From the NCBI RefSeq assembly GCF_030316605.1, contig NZ_CP127039.1, positions 310,001-374,000 on the forward strand: 64,000 nucleotides of DNA, in the 5' to 3' direction. A model generated the notes under the pieces. That model saw nothing but the letters and a program-made list of their open reading frames with translations. It had not been told where the DNA came from and did no database searches. This DNA comes from Spiroplasma ixodetis Y32 (lineage in GTDB: Bacteria > Bacillota_I > Bacilli_A > Mycoplasmatales > VBWQ01). Shown here piece after piece: positions 31,366-42,378 of the stretch (positions within the stretch are counted from its first letter, which is position 1; each line of letters begins with the position of its first letter). Position numbers and translations under genes: made by a program.

Positions 31366-31524
31366 TTATTTGTCCTTTTTTTCAATTTCTTTTGATATTT
31401 CATTTAATTTTGTTAAAACTTTATAATCTTTTTTTAAATCTTTAATAATAAATATTAAAAATATTATTAGTGTTATATTTGTTATTAATATTGGTACTAT
31501 TAATAAAAATTTTCATAATATCAT
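31366..31524 (-). CDS. Small one-helix membrane protein (phage remnant)
   Basis: 52 residues: MILWKFLLIVPILITNITLI and IFLIFIIKDL form a single membrane helix; the charged C-terminal half (LTKLNEISKEIEKKDK) is probably cytoplasmic. Typical of small phage membrane proteins; function unknown. Confidence 0.5.
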
Positions 31525-31527
31525 TTT

Positions 31528-31821
31528 TTACTCTTTTCATTTTTTAAATCATTTAACATTAATTGAACAAAATGCACGATTTTTAGTCATATTTCAATTA
31601 TTAAAGATTTCACCAGTTACTATAATTTCATCATTTTTGTTTAATAAAATACATCGGTTATAAAGTTTTGGTTTATTAAAAATTAAAGTAACATAGTTTA
31701 ATCCATTTCATTGACCACGAACACTATAATATAATTCTTTGTCACCTTTTTCATAATAATTTGCTTCAATAGTGTTACTCAGTTTTACTGTTAATTTGAC
31801 ATAATTTGCTTTTTCTTTCAT
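31528..31821 (-). CDS. Single-stranded-DNA-binding-like protein
   Basis: 97 residues: KANYVKLTVKLSNTIEANYY, then ELYYSVRGQWNGLNYVTLIF and NDEIIVTGEIFNNWNMTKNR. The beta-rich pattern with a 'D.I.V.G.I' strand resembles an SSB/OB fold. The ATG lies inside the 3' end of the resolvase-like gene. The SSB call is inferred from pattern and the replication/recombination context. Confidence 0.4.
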
Positions 31822-31895
31822 TTTTATAATTCCTTAAATAATATTGAATATGCTTATATGCATCTTGTTCATGTTTTGTAAATTTTATATTTCCT

Positions 31896-33279
31896 GGCAT
31901 TGGTTAGATAAGTTTACTTTCTTGTCTTCAAATCTGTACAAATTGGTTTGGAGACATTTTTAATCGTAAAATCATTCTATCATTATTTCATCAGTTAATA
32001 AATTTTCTTAATGCTTCTGTGAAATGTTTAATGCTATTAAACTTGTTACCAAACATAATTTTAAAATCTCTTTTGATTCATCGATTTAAACATTCACTTA
32101 CTTGGTTGCCTTTAAATCCTGATAAACTTTTTGAATGAATTAAAGTTTTACTTTTATTAAAACTATTTGTAACTATTTTACTAGTATTACCTGAACCTAA
32201 ATCAGACTGGATAAATGTTGCAAATATTTTATGTTCTTTACGACTTGCCTTTGTTACTTGATTAAGAACATTTAAAATGGTTATTGCATTTTCACTTTTA
32301 TTAATTTTTCAACCAACTATAGCATTACTATTCATATCTGTAGCAATTTCTAATAATAATTTAGTTTTTTTATTATTAATAATTAATTCTTTAAATCAAG
32401 TACCATCGATGCCAACTTTTTCAAGATAAGTATTACTGGTAAAATTACGTTTTAATAAATCTTGGAAATTTGATTTTAAGGCATTAGATTTCGCTCTACG
32501 CTGTTTTTTGGGTTTGGTTAATAGTTTGTGATATTATTATCTTCTAATAACCTCATAATGCTGTTTTTACTGCATTTAAGATTGGTGTTGTTTTTCTTTA
32601 ATTCTAATCTTACCTTTTCTAAACTAGTAATTTTAATTATTTTATCTTTGTTGCTAATAACAACAATTTTATTTAATTCTTTTAATAACTCATTATCAAT
32701 TTTTGTTTGATATTTCTTTTTACCGTTTTTTATTCATTTATAATATGCAACTTTACTGATAGGTAACAAACTAATTATGTCATTAATTCCATAATTTTTA
32801 TTTCTATATTTATCAACTATTAAAAAACATTTACTTTTCAATAATTTACTATTTAAAATATTTTGATTGTTTTTTAATTCTTTATCACAGAATTGTTTTT
32901 GTCTTAAAAATTCATTTTTTATTTTTTCTTTTAGTAGTGACTTTTTGAGTTTTTTATTTTCAAGTTTTAAATTTTTATCTTTGATATTCACTTTATCTAT
33001 TTGATGATTTGTTTGAAAAGTATGAATAGTAATTAATTTATTATTTTTTTGATATTTTTTTACTCAATTATAAATTAATGATCTGGTTGATAATTGATAT
33101 TTGGTTTTAATATCAATGGTTTTTAATTTTTTAATCACTACATATTCATTTAAAACATCTAGTTTAATTTTTCTTGTATAAACTTTATATTTCATCTTTA
33201 CTCCTTAACTATTAATTATTTAAACTAATCATACTGTCTAGATTAAAAATTATAGGAGTAAACTTAACTAACTTATGCC
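31896..33279 (-). mobile_element. IS3-like element type 2, copy 2
   Basis: Nearly identical to 20800-22181, with ends ggcattggttag and cttatgcc. A 2-base insertion (gtttgtgatatt for gtttgatatt, near 32527) frameshifts its transposase. It splits the RuvC-like gene. Confidence 0.8.
31904..33195 (-). pseudogene. IS3-like (type 2) transposase, frameshifted
   Basis: Same gene as 20808-22097 except for the +2 lesion near 32527 in the middle of the coding sequence. The catalytic residues lie downstream of the shift and are out of frame. Confidence 0.7.
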
Positions 33280-33636
33280 CTTTATAATTTTCTATTTTGT
33301 TTTTATTTTTGGGTTCGCTTTCTTGAAAATTTCAATTCATAACATCTTCTACTAATACCATTAATGCACCAATAATTTTAGGTGTTGCTAATGGATTAGT
33401 TAATAATTGTTTTGAACTTAAAAAGAAATTTTCTATAATAACTAATATTTTTTTATCAAAAAATTGTTCTTTAATTATCGATAGTATTTTTTTAAAACAA
33501 TTTTTACTTTCAAAAACATGTGTTGTGTTGAATGTTTCCATATAAATAATCCTGTTTGTTTCATTTGAATATATAACAATTCCATTATTACCTATTCCTG
33601 CTGGGTCAATGCCAATAATTAATTCATATTTCATTA

Positions 33637-33837
33637 TTAATCAAATTCTCCATTATTGATTTTTTGAATTAATGAATAATATATTGCATCATGATTTGCA
33701 CTTCTATATCCATCATTTTCAATTTTATTTTCTAAATATGTAATAAATTTTGCTTTATTAAAAGAATTATGGTGTGGATAATCACAAATTCCAGTAGTAT
33801 TTTCAGTTAAACTTTTACATATAATACATCTAGTCAT
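33637..33837 (-). CDS. Phage-remnant small CxxC protein, 66 aa
   Basis: MTRCIICKSLTENTTGICDY, then PHHNSFNKAKFITYLENKIE, ending IQKINNGEFD. The CxxC, a further Cys and the HH pair suggest metal binding. I start it at ATG 33837, which overlaps the preceding gene in gataATGactag. The stop is 3 bases before the resolvase ATG. Confidence 0.5.
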   Translation of the reverse strand: MTRCIICKSLTENTTGICDYPHHNSFNKAKFITYLENKIENDGYRSANHDAIYYSLIQKINNGEFD

Positions 33838-33958
33838 TATCAAATTCACCATTTTCAATTTTATTAATTAAAATTTTAATAATATCAATTGAATAATTTG
33901 TTAATTTATATCCATAATATATATTTTTTAAATGTTCAAGTAATTTTTCTTTATTCAT
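33830..33958 (-). CDS. Phage-remnant small protein, 42 aa
   Basis: MNKEKLLEHLKNIYYGYKLT, ending INKIENGEFDND. An intact paralogue of the frameshifted gene at 31201. An AGGAGG site (inside the upstream gene) precedes it. Function unknown. Confidence 0.55.
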   Translation of the reverse strand: MNKEKLLEHLKNIYYGYKLTNYSIDIIKILINKIENGEFDND

Positions 33959-34121
33959 ATTTATACCTCCTACTTAAACTAATATTTAAAATACAGTCAT
34001 AACATATTGCTTTACTATTTTTATCTCTTAAAAAATATTTTCTTGTTTTTATATCATTAGTATTAAAAAATAAATAATCTAATTTATTTTGTTTACATGT
34101 TCAACAAAAATATTTTTTCAT
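33951..34121 (-). CDS. Phage-remnant zinc-ribbon-like protein, 56 aa
   Basis: MKKYFCWTCKQNKLDYLFFN, then KAICYDCILNISLSRRYK: two CxxC pairs about 38 residues apart suggest a zinc ribbon. It overlaps its neighbours on both sides, as expected in a polycistronic phage unit. Confidence 0.55.
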
Positions 34122-34611
34122 TATGAGTTGAATTTTCCTTATAGGAAGTAACTATATAATTAATTGGTAAATCATCATGTTTATATGGATTATTTATTTT
34201 AAAACCTTTTCTGTTTTCTTCTCACCTAATGTTATATTTAAAACAAGGATTAGTAATTTTAGTTTTGTTATCTGTAATTTTACCCATAAATCAACTATTA
34301 TGCTGTTCATAAAATGTTAATGGTTCAAGTTTTATATCATTAAGATAATATTCTTTTGGAGCGGTTGGTTTATTAATAGTTATTTTTTGCTCAGAAATAT
34401 ATGGTTCTAATAGTTTTACTAATTCATTACCACTTAATTCTCTTTTAACATTGTCTAAATTAAAAACTCAATATGTGTAACTGTTATCAACAATAAAAGA
34501 ATTATTTTTAATCATTCATTTTGGAAGTGATAATTTATATTCAACATAATCAATAAGAATAGATTGTGGTTTATTTTTAACAATTTGTTCTTTTTTAAAT
34601 TCTATTTGCAT
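34093..34611 (-). CDS. Phage-remnant protein, 172 aa (first gene of cluster)
   Basis: MQIEFKKEQIVKNKPQSILI, then YKLSLPKWMIKNNSFIVDNS, LKLEPLTFYEQHNSWFMGKI-like middle and NPYKHDDLPINYIVTSYKEN. Soluble, with several UGA-Ws. An aaagga site lies before ATG 34611. It is the first gene after the stem-loop region, where a replication protein might be expected, but no Rep motif is visible. Family unknown. Confidence 0.55.
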
Positions 34612-34626
34612 AATAATCCTTTCCTA

Positions 34627-34932
34627 ATATGTTCTGTTGCTTCTAGCATAAAGAACATATAATTTGATTTTTAGATTATTAATAATACTACTATTAGTAT
34701 TATTCATTCCAGAAATTCTGGGCTCAAAAGTAAATTGTGAAATTTTAAAAAAACATTGAGGCATTCGATTCAATGTTTATTTAATTTGCGTTAAGCAAAT
34801 TAATATTTTAATTGAACCGGCACCGCTCAATTTTTTTTATAAGTTTGAAATTTATTTTCTCGCCCAAAAATTTTCAAAAAAAAATAAAAAATAAAACCAA
34901 CACTTGCTCACTGGGGAGTGGCAAGGTTGGTT
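34627..34932. repeat. Cluster of stem-loops, candidate replication or packaging origin
   Basis: Successive hairpins: 34627-34660 (9-bp stem), 34681-34704 (10-bp, loop ctat), 34709-34721, 34751-34778 (9-bp), 34781-34803 (perfect 9-bp, loop gttaa), 34810-34838 (stem plus T8, terminator-like) and 34895-34932 (15 paired bases around tgggga with two single-base bulges). The whole 34612-35190 stretch has no gene. Such dense folding is typical of ssDNA phage or rolling-circle origins; the role is inferred. Confidence 0.55.
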
Positions 34933-35195
34933 AAATAAAGAATAGAATTAATATAGTAGGTTCCCTAAGCAGGTCTATATATACTAGTTTCCAATTCGCT
35001 CCCACCCCAAGAATTACCATTACTGGTTAGTATATTTTATTAGGTATCACTCCACTTTTTATTTATCCATGCAAGTCCACATGCTAGCTACTATTTTTAA
35101 CAACTGTGTTGTAGTTCACTTTTTTAGTTCCTTAACACGTGTTGATAATAGTGTTAAAGAGGGTTCTTAAAAATTTTAAAATTTTACAATTACAA

Positions 35196-35225
35196 AAAAA
35201 GACAAGATTATTTCTTGTCTTTTTC
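35196..35225. terminator. Bidirectional-looking terminator
   Basis: aaaaagacaag / cttgtcttttt around attattt, T-rich on both sides. It marks the upstream boundary of the phage-like cluster. Confidence 0.7.
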
Positions 35226-35501
35226 CTTTGAGAATAATTTTTATTTTATCTTATAAAATCTATATTTTTTAAAATACGTCGAATATAAATTTAAGGGTAA
35301 AAGAGAATTTAATTTGTCTATCATCATTTTTAAATGGTAATTTCGGAAATAAGTTACTAATATAATAATTAATTATTTCGTAAATTTGACAACCGCCCAT
35401 ATTATTTGATGAAAAATATGGTAAAAATAAAGTATAAAAAAATTGTAAATAAATATTAATATTTTTACTTTAGTACATTTTTTTATTTATAGGAGAAATT
35501 T

Positions 35502-36848
35502 ATGAAATATTTTTTAAAATTATTAATTATTACTTTGTTAATAAATAGTTTATCAGTAGGATTAATTGGATGTAGTATTCCTAGTGTTGCTGATATTTGA
35601 ATAATTACTGATGGTGCTGATTTATTTGATAAAGCTTTTAATCAGCAAGTATTAGAAGGTTCAAAAGAGTTTACTAAAACATTTAATGATAATCGTAGTA
35701 TGATTAGTAATTTACCCGGTAATGAAGTTTGAAAAAATAAAAAAATGAAAACGCGTTGAATTATTTCACGAGATAGTACCGTTTCAACTTTACAAAATAA
35801 TTATAATTTAGCAAAATTTGCTGGCGCTAAAACAATTATTGTTGTTGGGTTTAATCATCTTGGTGCATTAACAACAGCTATTCAAAATCAATATAAAAAG
35901 TTAGGTGTTCGTTTTATTTTAGTTGATGCTAAATTAGAAAAACCAGTTGATGTAGCGTGTTTAAGTTATTTAGCAGAACAATCAGGGTTTTTATCAGGAT
36001 TAGCAGGAGCAATATGATTAGCTGCTAATCATGAAACATATGATGATAATGGTTTAAAAATGTCAACTTTTGGTGGTTTACCAGCTGATACTATTGTTAG
36101 TTATATGATGGGTTATTATTGAGGTGTATATTATTTTAATAAATATCGTAATAGCAATGATAATTTATTGGAAATGACTAATGCCATTAGAATTAAAGAG
36201 GGTAAGGAAAAAATTGAAAAATGAACTAATAAATTTGATATTCATTTTGATAAAATTGCTAAACAATTTACAGGTAGTTTTGAATCCGGTACAAAATCAT
36301 CAAAAGCGATAACTTCACAATTAATTGATGGATATAAAGATGATATTGTAATGCCTGTTGCAGGAGCACAAACAATTGATTTAGTATCAGCTGTTAAAAA
36401 CTCTACTACTAATAGCAAAGCAAAAATTATTGGTGTCGATGTTGATCAAAGGGTTCAATATAGTTATGCTAAAGATATTTTTATTACATCAGCTTTAAAA
36501 GGAATTCATAAGTCAGTTAATACTTGATTATGACATTCTTTTAATTTAGATTATAATGAGGATGGTATTAAACCTATTAATGGTGAACAATACTTTGATG
36601 GCAGCATACCACAACCAGCATTAGGTGGTCAGCAATATCTTGGAATTGCTAATAATGATTCTATTAGTGCTATTTATAATAACTTAATTATTGATAGTAA
36701 TGATTATTGACGTTTAGCACAAAAAGTAACTGATGCTTATAATAAATTAGTTGCTGATTTAGCTAATGATTCTACTCGTGATAAGTGAGAAAATGCTTGA
36801 AAAAATTATGTTGATGAAAGTGTTGAAAAGTATAAACCACAGTTTTAA
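35502..36848 (+). CDS. BMP-family (nucleoside-binding) lipoprotein 1
   Basis: A 448-residue lipoprotein: a signal peptide with lipobox LIGC (Cys24), then a periplasmic-type BMP/PnrA fold. BMP hallmarks are TIIVVGFNHLGALTTAIQNQ, AEQSGFLSGLAGAIWLAAN and KAKIIGVDVDQRVQYSYAKD. Many UGA-Ws. aggagaa precedes ATG. These proteins catch purine nucleosides for the ABC importer encoded downstream. The second copy (37180) is only partly similar. Confidence 0.85.
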
Positions 36849-37100
36849 TAAAACTTTACTATATATTTTAAAAAATTTATAATTATTCTTGAATTTTTAA
36901 AGAATAAGTTTTATTATCTTATATAATGGTAGTTATGCCATTAAAAGGAGAAACTAGTGTTTAGAGTTAATTGTGAAAATAAGAAAATAATTAATATTAA
37001 ATACATATATACTGTATTTTTTAATAGTAAGTTATTCCCACCCATTTATTTTCAAAATTTATTTATACACAGTTTTATTTTATTTTGAATAATTGAATTA

Positions 37101-37129
37101 AGAAAGCAATGTTTTTGCTTTCTTTTTTT
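37101..37129 (+). terminator. Terminator between the two BMP lipoprotein genes
   Basis: gaaagcaa / ttgctttc around a T-rich loop followed by a T run. The 36849-37179 gap otherwise holds an aaaaggag site before GTG 36958 and a short open frame through the terminator that I do not trust as a gene. Confidence 0.75.
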
Positions 37130-37179
37130 ATATTTTTTATATAAATATTTATATATAATTGTAGGAGGAATATAATAGT

Positions 37180-38487
37180 ATGCGTAAAATTTTTACTGTA
37201 TTTAGTGCAATATCATTGTCAGTAATAATGATATTACCAATCATTGCTTGCAATAGTCAGTTTAATGATCCAAATATTTATCGAATAACTGTTGTAACTG
37301 ATGGACATACTATTAATGATGCTTCTTTTAATGAATCATCATATAATGCTGCCCTCAAGTTTAAACAAGAGTTTAATGATTGAACACATAGTGATTATGT
37401 TGATCCTCAATATAAAAATAAAAGAGTTGAGGTTTCTTGAGATAATCCCCAATTAACTAATACTGATGATTTAATAACATCATATAATAAAGCCGTTTTC
37501 ATAGACAGTAAAGTAATTATTGCTTCAGGATTTTTACATCATAATGCTTTGGTTAAAGCACAAAATACTATTTTAAAACATAAAGTGAAATTTATTTTTA
37601 TTGATGGTGATACTCCAAATAAAGAAGTACCAAAATCTAATAAACAATTGGCTGGTTTACTTTACAAAGCAGAACAATCAGGCTTTTTAGCCGGATTGGC
37701 AGGGGCAATATGGTTAACTGCTCATGCTAATCAATATGGTGGACTTGATAATTTAAAAATGTCAACCTATGGTGGACTTGATATTCCAGCAGTTACTAAT
37801 TATATGTATGGTTATTATTGAGCCATACAATTTTTTAATAATAAATTTAAAAATAAAGAAGATGAAGAAAAATTAATATCATGAGTTAAAATTTTAAATT
37901 CAGATTTTAAAGAACCATTACCAAGTATTAAATTTATAACTTCAGGTACTCAATTTAGTGGTGATTTTACTCAAGGTTCAAAAGGTTCACAAGCAATTAA
38001 TGATGATCTTGCTCGACAAAAAACTAATATTATTTTTCCAGTAGCAGGACCACAAACCGAAGATACTTTATCATCATTAAAAAAATCTGGTCAAGGTAAA
38101 ATTATTGGTGTTGATACAGATCAACAACTTCAATATCCACAATCTGCAGATAGGTTTATTACTTCTGCAGAAAAAGATTTAATTAGTTCAATTAAACTTA
38201 TGCTCTGAAAATCAGTTGGTAAAACTGATCAGAATCCAGAGCATCCAACTGATCCAACTGCCGATCAAACATTTATTGATGATGCACCATACAGAGGTGG
38301 GCCTAATTTTACTGGAATAGCACCAAATAAAGCAATTAAAGATGGTGATAAAGATATTTACACACCATTAATGACAGAAACTACTAATTGATTAGATAAA
38401 ATTTCTGCTAGATGACAAAAAGTACTCAATTTAAAAGATCATTATTGAATTAATGGTATTAAAAAAGAATATGATCCATTTAAATAA
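37180..38487 (+). CDS. BMP-family (nucleoside-binding) lipoprotein 2
   Basis: A 435-residue lipoprotein. The signal peptide MRKIFTVFSAISLSVIMILP ends in IIAC (lipobox). The BMP pattern follows: RITVVTDGHTINDASFNESS, AEQSGFLAGLAGAIWLTAHA, the FTQGSKGSQAINDDL region and GKIIGVDTDQQLQYPQ. 'DGHTINDASFN' is the nucleoside-binding loop of PnrA-like proteins. AGGAGG precedes ATG. The gene directly precedes the ABC transporter. Confidence 0.87.
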
Positions 38488-38504
38488 TTAAGAGGGGTGA
38501 TAAA

Positions 38505-40085
38505 ATGCAAGTAAATATTGAAAAACAGAACTTACAATATGCTGTTGAAATGGAAGGTATTACTAAAGTTTTTTTAGATACTATTATTGCTAACAATAAT
38601 ATTTCTATTAAAATTAAAAAAGGAGAAATTCATGCTTTGGTTGGCGAGAATGGTGCAGGTAAATCGACACTAATGTCAATCTTATTTGGACTATATCAAC
38701 CAACAAAAGGTATTATTAAAATTAATGGTAAAGAAGTAGTAATATCAGGGCCAATTAGAGCAGGTGAATTAGGTATTGGAATGGTACATCAACATTTTAA
38801 ATTAGTTGATAACTTCACTATTTTACAAAATATTATTTTAGGTAGTGAACCAGTTCATAAATGACAGTGAATTAATTATAAAAAAGCTAAATCTAAAATT
38901 TTAGAAATTTCAAAAAAATATAAATTAGACATTAAACTTAATTTAAAAATTGAGAATGCTAGTGTTGGTATGCAACAACGTGTTGAAATTTTAAAAGTTC
39001 TTTATCGTGGTGCTAGTATTATTGTACTTGATGAACCAACCGCTGTTTTAACACCACAAGAAATTACTAGTTTATTAACAATTATTGAAGAACTTAGACG
39101 TGATGGTAAAACTATTATTTTTATTAGTCATAAATTAGAAGAGGTTAAACAAGTTGCTGATAATGTTACAGTAATTCGTTTAGGTAAAGTTATTGAAACT
39201 TTTGAATCTAAGAGTAAAACTAAAGAAGAAATTGCTACTTTGATGGTTGGTAGAGATTTAGTTGATATTAGAAATCAAGGTAATGTTGTATTAGGGCCAG
39301 TATTATTAAAAATTGATAATTTATTTGTTCATAAAATTGGTAATAGGAAATCAATAATGGGTCTTTCTGATTTTAGTTTAGAAGTTAAGTCACGAGAAAT
39401 TGTGGCTATTGCTGGTATTGAAGGTAATGGTCAAACTGAATTAATTTCAGCAATTACTGGTTTAATTAAGCCAGAAAAAGGTGATATTTTTTTTGGTAAT
39501 AAGAATATGAAACACAGTTCAATTCAAAGTTTATATAAAAGTGGTTTAAGTCATATTCCTGAAGATCGTCATAAATATGGACTGGTTTTAGATTATAATG
39601 TTATTAATAATATGGTTTTACAAAATATTAGCGAATATCCTTTTTCTAAGCATGGTTTGATTCGCAGTAAAGCTATTCAATTTTATGCACAAAATATTAT
39701 TAATAATTATGATGTTCGTGGTAGTAAAAGTGGTTTTGCTTTAGTTAGAGGTTTGTCAGGTGGTAATCAACAAAAAGCGGTTGTTGGTAGAGAATTAACA
39801 AGAAAACATAAAATTTTAGTTGTTGCTCAGCCAACACGTGGCTTGGATATTGGTGCTATTGAATATATTCATAGTCGTATTCTTGATGAAAAAAATGAAG
39901 GTAATGCAGTATTATTAATTTCTTATGAATTATCAGAAGTTATGTCATTAGCAGATCGAATTGTTGTTTTACATGCTGGTAAAATTACTGGTAATGTTAG
40001 TGCTAAAAATGTTACTCGTGAACAATTAGGATTAATGATGGCGGGACAAAAAATGTTAATGGAAGGAAATGAAGATAATGTTTAA
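38505..40085 (+). CDS. ABC transporter ATPase, double NBD, nucleoside/ribose type
   Basis: A 526-residue protein with two ABC domains. Domain 1: Walker A GENGAGKST (47-55), Q-loop MVHQHFKLV, a degenerate signature (NASVGMQQRVEILK) and Walker B IIVLDEPTAVLTP. Domain 2: a weak Walker A (GIEGNGQTE), the ISHIPEDRHKYGL loop and LSGGNQQKAVVGRE. This RbsA/NupO-like layout is typical of importers fed by BMP lipoproteins. Two UGA-Ws follow residue 119. It overlaps the permease gene by 8 bases. Confidence 0.9.
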
Positions 40086-42378
40086 ACAAAAAATATGATT
40101 TTTAAAACGACGAAGTCGTTTATATCTTGGTTCAAAAGAAATGAATAGTAGTCTTACTAAATTTAAGGGTTCAATTTTTGCCATTATTTTTGGATTAATT
40201 ATTGCTTGTTTTGTTATAATTGGTTCAGGTCAAAATGCTTTTACTTATTTTCAGTTGTTATTAACATATGCTTTTACAAGTTGGCCAGCTAATAATTGAG
40301 ATAATACTTTAGTTTGATGAGCAATTTATATTGTAGCAGGATTAGCACTAGTTATTTCTTTCCGCTCAGGAATGTTTAATATTGGAGTTGCGGGTCAAAT
40401 GTTAGCAGCAGGAGCTGTTGTTATCGCAATTGGTGTCCGTTATGACTTATCACAGCCATTAGCTATAATTAGCGCGCTTTTTGCTGGAGTATTAGCAGCA
40501 ATATTGGTGGCGTTGGTAACAGTGTTGTTAAAAATTTTTTTTAATGTTCATGAGGTTGTTACTTCTATTTTATTAAATTGAACAATTTGATATTTAGTAA
40601 AATGACTATTTAAAATCAATAAAGATTTATATGATGCTGATCATGGAACATCAGCAAGTATTCATGATAGTATGAGTATGAGTATTAATGGTTATAATTG
40701 TATACTGCCATTATTAATTTCTATTATTTTAATAATAACAGTTTGATTCTTATTGAAAAAAACAACTTTAGGTTATAAAATTCGAACAGTAGGTTTAAAT
40801 CCGTTTGCTGCGGTTTATAGTGGTATTAATCATAAACATTATTGCATAACATCATTTGTTATTTCAGGAGCATTAGCAGGAGTAATGGCTGTTATTTATT
40901 ACATTGCCAAAAATCCTTCAATTAGTTTTTTAACTGATGATTTACCAACTATTGGTTTTGATAGTATAGCTGTTGCCTTAGTTGGTCAAATTAATCCAGT
41001 AGGTGTTGTGGGTTCTGCTTTTCTTTGAGGTTTAATTAAGAGTGGTGGTTCAATTGGTTCAGTATTAACATTACCAACAGCAACTGGTGATATTATTTTT
41101 GGTGTTATTATTTATTCAGCTGCTTGTGCAGTTTTATTATCTCGTTTACAGCCAATTAAATTTTTAATTCGTTATTTAAATATAGCCTTTGATGGAGAAA
41201 AACGAAAAGTTACAAATAGTTTTATTGCCAAGATGTACTATCATTTTATTGAAAATTTTAAAATAAAGAAACAATATAATAAGTTAAAATCAGATTTAAT
41301 TAAAGAAAAAAATAATAAAATTAATCACTTAAAGATAGAATATAATAAATCATTATCAGATTATGAGTCAAAAGTTAAAAATTTAAAACAAAATCTTTCA
41401 CAAGAAATTAATAAATTGAAACAAGAATTAAGTGATCAATTAAAGTCATTAAAAAATCAATTAGTTAAAACTAATGATAAAAAAATAAAAGAACAATTAA
41501 TTTTAAAAAAATGTCAACTTCAAATTACTTATAAAATTGAAATTAAGGAATTAATTAAAAAATATAAAATTGATAAAGAACAATTAAAAGGAAAATATAA
41601 TAAAATACTATGAGATGATAAGTTAGTAGTTAAAAATTTAAAACAAAATCTTTCGCAAGAAATTAATAAAGTTAATAGTGATATCAACTTACAGTTACAA
41701 GCAGTTATTAATAATAAAAATGATAAAGTTGGTGTTAATTGAGCACAATTTTTCCAAGAAAATAAAGCTTTAAATCATTATATATATAAACAATATAATG
41801 CAATTTGAAAAAAAGGTAAAATTGGTAATTGAAATAATTTTCAACAAGAAATAAAAACGATTTATGGTGAAAGTTTAAATATGTATATTAATGAAAAAAT
41901 GAAATATGAAAATAATGTTTATAATTATAAGCAAGATTTAATTCGAGAAATAGCATTATTAAAAAAACAAAAAGCAATATTAGATAAGTCAAGAGTAAAA
42001 GACTTAAAATTAAATCTTTATCGAGAAATTAATAAATTGAAACAAGAATTAAGTGATGAATTAAAGTCATTAAAAAATCAAACAGTTAAAACTGACGATA
42101 AAAAAATAAAAAAACAATTAATTTTAGCAAAACATCAACTTCAAACTAATTATAAAAATAATGTTAAAGAGTTAATTAAAAATTATAAAATTGACAAACA
42201 GCAATTAAAAAGTCAAATTATCCCAATTAATAGTAATATTAATATATTAACTAAACAATTTACTAAAAAAGCGGAAATTGAAAAGACAACTTTTATTAAT
42301 AAATTTACTGATATATTTAAAAATGAAAAACAAGAAATTATGAAAATAAAAACTGAAAGAACAGGAGGAAAAAGTTAA
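40078..42378 (+). CDS. ABC permease (nucleoside type) with long coiled-coil tail
   Basis: A 766-residue protein. Residues 1-375 are a BPD_transp_2 permease: ISFRSGMFNIGVAGQMLAAG, NVHEVVTSILLNW, IRTVGLNPFAAVYSGIN and LPTIGFDSIAVALVGQINPV. Residues ~385-766 are a Lys/Gln/Glu-rich cytoplasmic coiled coil. It contains an internal duplication: EINKLKQELSDQLKSLKNQ and EINKLKQELSDELKSLKNQ with matching downstream residues. Family permeases usually end soon after the last helix. The frame needs many UGA-Ws but has no other break. It ends in the ATG overlap with the next permease gene. Confidence 0.85.

Larger units (their letters stand above)
31775..33634 (-). pseudogene. RuvC-like Holliday junction resolvase, split by an IS
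   Basis: The two parts (33634-33280 and 31895-31775) join into about 157 codons once the IS is removed. N-terminal MKYELIIGIDPAGIGNNGIV carries the first catalytic Asp; IIENFFLSSKQLL gives the Glu; PKIIGALMVLVEDV follows; TKHEQDAYKHIQYYL gives the C-terminal His/Asp of RuvC-type nucleases. Length matches RuvC. Insertion of the 1384-bp IS3-like element inactivates it. Confidence 0.6.
30218..35225 (-). mobile_element. Decayed phage- or plasmid-like gene cluster
   Basis: Twelve or so small, tightly packed minus-strand genes, most with short overlaps, preceded by a 550-bp non-coding stretch full of stem-loops. Products include a RuvC-like resolvase, an SSB-like protein, two CxxC small proteins and a one-helix membrane protein. 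Several genes have 1-base breaks and one is split by an IS. The small-ORF layout recalls Spiroplasma plectroviruses (SpV1/SVTS2), but I cannot match individual proteins and no Rep or coat gene is evident. Confidence 0.55.

Noticed and set aside
37063..37071. ttatacaca, a DnaA-box-like nonamer
   Set aside because: Single, not clustered, and dnaA/dnaN are not nearby, so no origin is supported.
36958..37179. GTG-initiated short frame after an aaaaggag site between the BMP genes
   Set aside because: It runs through the terminator at 37101 and ends in the next ribosome site; composition is not protein-like.
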